Of a stretch of 64,000 nucleotides of DNA, positions 60,550-64,000 are shown one piece after another. The stretch covers positions 4,960,001-5,024,000 of the forward strand of contig OZ245814.1 in the NCBI GenBank assembly GCA_965228415.1. The letters run 5' to 3'. Within the stretch, counting starts at the first letter, position 1. The number at the start of each line of letters is the position of its first letter. The notes below the pieces were generated by a model. It made no database searches. It was given only the letters and a program-made list of their open reading frames with translations, and had not been told where the DNA came from. The stretch is from Agaribacillus sp965228415 (lineage in GTDB: Bacteria > Bacteroidota > Bacteroidia > Cytophagales > Cyclobacteriaceae). The position numbers and the translations under genes were made by a program.

Positions 60550-62296
60550 CCCTTATCTCCACATGTTCCGGACCGCTCGTTACTATGCCGGGTCCAAGCG
60601 CAACAAACATCTGGTGGTACTCATAATGTTCGTTGCGGCGAATGTCATAGCAACTGTGAATCCGCTGTTGTACGGGTGGTTTATTAACAAACTGCAATTG
60701 GAGGGCACCGCCATTATTCACCATGCATGGCTGTATGTCCTGGCTTATCTGGGCCTGAACTTATTGCAGTGGTCACTTTATGGCCCGGCCAGGATCATGG
60801 GCCGTCATTTGGCGTTTGACGTAAGTAAAAATTACTTATGCGAACTCCACAACCACGTGATACGGCTTCCGCTTAAGTGGCACACCAACAATCATAGCGG
60901 GGCAACCATCAGCAGGATTACAAAGGGCTATGAGGCATTGAAAAACTATTATCAAAACGACTGGCTTTATGTAAAGGCCATCTGCAATTTTCTTTTTTCT
61001 GTTATAGCCATGGTCTACTTCTCTCCCCTTTTCGGAAGCATTGGCGTTTTGCTGGGATTTCTGGCCATGTATGTCATTTTCAAATTTGATGCTGCCTACT
61101 TTAAGGCAATGAAAGATACCAACGAGCGGGAAAACGAAGTGTCTTCATCGTTGCTAGACAGCATCTCCAACATTATTACGGTGGTTTCCCTGCGCATTGA
61201 AAAACAAATGGAAAATAATGTTTTACAAAAGGTAATGTTGGTCCTGCCGGCCTTTAAAAGAAAAGTTAAAATAAACGCATTGAAATGGTTTTTGGCAGAT
61301 CTGTTGATAACACTGATCTACATTTCGATCGTAGTCGGTTATGTTTATCAAAACTACCAGGTAGGTCAGACTTTTTTAATTGGCGGTCTGGTTACGCTCA
61401 TTGTGTATGTAAACAGATTCACCGGCGTATTTAATGATATGGCCTGGTTATTTTCAATGATACTAGAGCAGAGCGCTAACGTAAAAAATGCCGAAGTTAT
61501 TCGGCAAGCAGCAAAACACTCACCTTTTTCACAACATGTGGTACCCAAGATAAAGGAATGGAAAACCATTAACCTCAAAAATATCAACTTTTCATATCAC
61601 GGGAACGCTGTCAACGGTAAAAATGTCAGGAACCTGCAGTCGATAAACCTGAAAATTCATCATGGCCAAAGGATTGCCCTGATAGGGAAAAGCGGAAGCG
61701 GAAAGAGTACTTTATTGGCTTTGTTCAGGGGACTGTTTGGTAGTGGTTACAGCCTTGATATCAAAATTGATGGTAAAGACTTTGGTGATCACCTAAAAAT
61801 TCTCGCGGACCAGACAACCTTTCTTCCACAGGAACCTGAAATATTTGAGAATACCATCCTATACAATCTTACCCTGGGATTACCATTTGAAAGGGAAGAT
61901 ATTGACCTGGCCTGTAAACTGGCCAGGATAGCTGAAGAAATTAATGCACTTCCGAATGGTATCCATTCAAACCTGAAAGAAAAAGGAGTGAACCTGTCTG
62001 GCGGGCAAAAACAACGCCTGGCACTGGCCCGTGGATTGCTTATGATGCAAAATAGCCGGATCGTGCTGATGGATGAACCTACCAGCAGCGTGGACCTGAA
62101 AACTGAAAATGATATTTTTGACAGTGTTTTCAATAAGCTGCAGGGGAAAACCATAATCGCCAGTATTCATCGGCTGCACTTGCTGGAGAAGTTCGATTAT
62201 GTTTATATTTTGCGAGAAGGCCGGTTGGTCGATGAAGGCACACCACAACATTTGATAAACCACAGCAGCATATTCCAGGAACACAGCGCCAAATAG
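60542..62296 (+). CDS. ABC exporter (fused membrane and ATPase domains)
   Basis: 584 residues. Membrane domain about 20-315 with six helices (first: HLVVLIMFVAANVIATVNPL). ATPase domain about 340-580: Walker A at 382-389 (GKSGSGKS), signature LSGGQ at 485-489, Walker B IVLMDEPTSSVD and an H-loop SIHRLH. It works as a homodimer, or with another half, to move a product across the inner membrane. It is the natural exporter for the metabolite of this cluster. Confidence 0.92.
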   Translation: MVNPYLHMFRTARYYAGSKRNKHLVVLIMFVAANVIATVNPLLYGWFINKLQLEGTAIIHHAWLYVLAYLGLNLLQWSLYGPARIMGRHLAFDVSKNYLCELHNHVIRLPLKWHTNNHSGATISRITKGYEALKNYYQNDWLYVKAICNFLFSVIAMVYFSPLFGSIGVLLGFLAMYVIFKFDAAYFKAMKDTNERENEVSSSLLDSISNIITVVSLRIEKQMENNVLQKVMLVLPAFKRKVKINALKWFLADLLITLIYISIVVGYVYQNYQVGQTFLIGGLVTLIVYVNRFTGVFNDMAWLFSMILEQSANVKNAEVIRQAAKHSPFSQHVVPKIKEWKTINLKNINFSYHGNAVNGKNVRNLQSINLKIHHGQRIALIGKSGSGKSTLLALFRGLFGSGYSLDIKIDGKDFGDHLKILADQTTFLPQEPEIFENTILYNLTLGLPFEREDIDLACKLARIAEEINALPNGIHSNLKEKGVNLSGGQKQRLALARGLLMMQNSRIVLMDEPTSSVDLKTENDIFDSVFNKLQGKTIIASIHRLHLLEKFDYVYILREGRLVDEGTPQHLINHSSIFQEHSAK

Positions 62297-62336
62297 ACCT
62301 ATCCCTGATACTGGCGGTCCTGCAAAGATACCCCCC

Positions 62337-63383
62337 CTATTTCATATCGACCGGAATTTGCTCTTGTAAATCAGACAAATGAGCAAACACCTGTCCAATG
62401 TGGTAAAACTCATCTGCTCCGGTCAATGGAATTTCCAACACCATAAGATCCAGACCATACTGTAAAAATTCGTGTATGGTTTTAGCCACCTCCTTGTAAC
62501 TGCCTACCAGATAGGGTACGTCGCTGTATCCGGTGGCGAAGGGGGTCAAATTGTAGGTTCCGGCAGCCATATTTTTCGATTTTTCCAATAACTCTTTTTT
62601 CCATATAACTGCCGATTTCCTGGTAGTCAATTGTTGCAGACTCTTTTTTTGTTGATCTTCCGGGCAATACGCTGACAAAGCCGCTGTTGCAGCCTCCGCA
62701 TCAGCCCTGCTGAGGATTCCAAAATGAAATCCCAGTTGGTAGGTTTTCCGGAGGTTCAGGGCCTTTAAATCATCCAGCGGCATAGCCATGGCAAGGCGGG
62801 TTGCACCGGTATTATTGATGACATCCAAAGCGGCTTCAGAGTTACCAGCAATAAAGTTTCTGGGAAACAAAGGCGCTTCCAGCCGCTGGGGAAGTGACAG
62901 GTTTTTGATCTGATAAAATTTGCCTTCATAAGTTACTTCATCCTCTCCCAAAAGCCTGTTGACAATTTGCAGGTATTCTTGCAACCTCAGATATTTGGCA
63001 TCATGCGTTTCCGTATCGCCCAGACTCCCGGCATCAAAGAGCCCGGTTCCGGTGATGTAATTCAGATATAAGGGTTTTCCGGAGAAAAGAGAAATATTAG
63101 CAATATACTTGGCCGTATAAAACGGGTGCGCATATACCGGGTTGACCGCAATAAATGGATGAAGCTTTTTTACCTGATGCAACACCATATCAGCAAAAAA
63201 CCAGGGATTTAGCAGACCTTCATTGGATTCGGGAAGCAGGATACCATGGTATCCATAGGCTTCGGATTTTGCAATAAACTCCTCAATGTCTCTGTAAATA
63301 GCATTATCAAAGTCCCGGTGTTCTCTTCTGATCCCCAACAGGTTAAATACAGGAATGAAATTTCCGTTATAAGTGATATTCAT
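62337..63383 (-). CDS. Luciferase-like (LLM class) flavin-dependent monooxygenase
   Basis: 348 residues. FIAKSEAYGYHGILLPESN, HPFIAVNPVYAHPFYTAKYI, LNYITGTGLFDAGSLGD (cut) and ARYL-type helix RLQEYLQIVNRLLGEDEVTYEG are the LLM barrel with F420/FMN binding strands. C-terminal VPYLVGSYKEVAKTIHEFLQ is also typical. Members near alkanesulfonate monooxygenase often occur in natural product clusters and oxidise amines or similar groups. It is transcribed after the radical SAM gene (71-bp gap), convergent with the ABC exporter. Confidence 0.88.
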   Translation of the reverse strand: MNITYNGNFIPVFNLLGIRREHRDFDNAIYRDIEEFIAKSEAYGYHGILLPESNEGLLNPWFFADMVLHQVKKLHPFIAVNPVYAHPFYTAKYIANISLFSGKPLYLNYITGTGLFDAGSLGDTETHDAKYLRLQEYLQIVNRLLGEDEVTYEGKFYQIKNLSLPQRLEAPLFPRNFIAGNSEAALDVINNTGATRLAMAMPLDDLKALNLRKTYQLGFHFGILSRADAEAATAALSAYCPEDQQKKSLQQLTTRKSAVIWKKELLEKSKNMAAGTYNLTPFATGYSDVPYLVGSYKEVAKTIHEFLQYGLDLMVLEIPLTGADEFYHIGQVFAHLSDLQEQIPVDMK

Positions 63384-63454
63384 GTTAGTTTTAGGTCTGA
63401 TGGTTGATGCTGAAATACAATTAATTCCGGCTATAAATTATTTGGGAGTTCTGC

Positions 63455-64000
63455 CTACACGCCGTTGGAATATAACAATTCACATTTGGAGCAGATAGGC
63501 ATAAGGGTATTATTGTGCGTGGTTCTGAACTTTTTGAAATCTTCACCATGCCAGACTGACTTTAGTGATTGCCCTTTCATGTTGCCTACTACAAATTCAG
63601 GGAATTTTTTGCAGGGGACTACGTTTCCGTTAGGCATTAAATCAATCCTGTTGGATATACTCAAACATCTTGACCGCTTTTCGCAAGGTGCATTGGATCC
63701 TTCGATAAATCCTTGGATTTCCGAATCCTCCAGATCCGGCTGAAAGCGGATGCGTATGTCCCACTTTCTCTCTTTAATTTTGGCCATTTGTTCCAGAAGA
63801 TCATTTCTTAAGGCGGGATTTAAATGAAAGTCAAATGAATGCCACGAGTTTTTGGCCCCTTGATCTGTATTCATCCAGCTAAAATGATTATTGAAGAATC
63901 GGTCCATATCACAGGCCGTTTGATGATCGATAAACCATGGAAAATTAAAATACAACGTGTCGATACCCAATTCCTCAAAATAGAGACAGGTTTCAAACAA
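63455..64000 (-). CDS. Radical SAM/SPASM protein, C-terminal part (cut by window edge)
   Basis: At least 181 residues; the gene begins beyond base 64000, so the CxxxCxxC cluster site is not seen. The C-terminus has DLMPNGNVVPCKKFPEFVVG (Cys ligand), SLKSVWHGEDFKKFR and ICSKCELLY, which form the SPASM auxiliary cluster site. Residues before it (EERGI-like EELGIDTLYFNFPWFIDHQ) look like the late part of the radical SAM barrel. Such enzymes modify peptides or sugars by radical chemistry. Its place beside the flavin enzyme suggests a tailoring pair. Confidence 0.82.
   Translation of the reverse strand: MFETCLYFEELGIDTLYFNFPWFIDHQTACDMDRFFNNHFSWMNTDQGAKNSWHSFDFHLNPALRNDLLEQMAKIKERKWDIRIRFQPDLEDSEIQGFIEGSNAPCEKRSRCLSISNRIDLMPNGNVVPCKKFPEFVVGNMKGQSLKSVWHGEDFKKFRTTHNNTLMPICSKCELLYSNGV

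Overview
The window looks like a chromosomal segment of a Bacteroidota bacterium, most likely a member of the Cytophagales. The signs are SusC/SusD pairs driven by an ECF sigma/FecR switch, many lipoboxes, TPR histidine kinases without cytoplasmic PAS domains, FtsX-type permeases of about 800 residues, and almost no Shine-Dalgarno sequences. The genus cannot be fixed from sequence reading alone.

Region 1 (1-20203, + strand) is a polysaccharide-utilisation-type locus. It holds three GH116-type (beta-glucosidase/glucosylceramidase) enzymes in tandem (the first cut by the window edge), an exported RbsD/FucU-like sugar mutarotase lipoprotein, an ECF sigma factor with its FecR anti-sigma, an STN-bearing SusC transporter with its SusD lipoprotein, a GH43/GH117-like propeller protein, a triple esterase (SGNH - alpha/beta hydrolase - SGNH) and a propeller-GH29 fusion. 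Together they would capture, de-esterify and cleave a glycan carrying beta-glucosyl and possibly alpha-L-fucosyl residues. The real substrate cannot be read from the sequence.

Region 2 (20334-46000) is a dense accessory or conflict-type island. It begins with a caspase-fold protease next to a small membrane protein, then a TPR histidine kinase/NarL regulator with a small proline-rich protein. Next is a tightly packed seven-gene + strand operon (25353-33970): a TIR protein, a large protein with what looks like a ruined P-loop, a protein with three SPFH-like repeats, a ubiquitin-like domain on a membrane anchor, two exported proteins and an outer-membrane barrel protein. At least three of these seem to share one extracytoplasmic domain. 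I regard this operon as the best candidate for an undescribed system: a possible envelope-spanning TIR device. It is followed on the - strand by an SH3 membrane protein, a Cas2/SinR-like plus stand-alone WYL-like pair, a vWA-like lipoprotein translationally coupled to a PLD-nuclease-like membrane protein, small zinc-motif proteins, a DUF3892 protein, a membrane TIR protein, and a second TPR kinase/LytTR regulator that again has a small proline-rich protein upstream and a hairpin between them.

Region 3 (46124-49234) holds ordinary small genes of unknown role (TfoX-N-like, HEAT-like, an exported beta-domain protein) with several striking inverted repeats in the gaps.

Region 4 (49583-64000) is a biosynthetic-type cluster: a sulfotransferase, two paralogous GT2 enzymes plus a third GT-A-like one, an FtsX-type permease, a stand-alone adenylation enzyme, a stand-alone condensation-domain protein, a hexapeptide acyltransferase, a polysaccharide pyruvyl transferase-like enzyme, an ABC exporter, a luciferase-like flavin monooxygenase and a radical SAM/SPASM protein (cut by the edge). 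No carrier protein is visible. The product may be a glycosylated, acylated or sulfated peptide- or amide-type metabolite. No tRNA, rRNA, CRISPR array or intact insertion sequence was seen.
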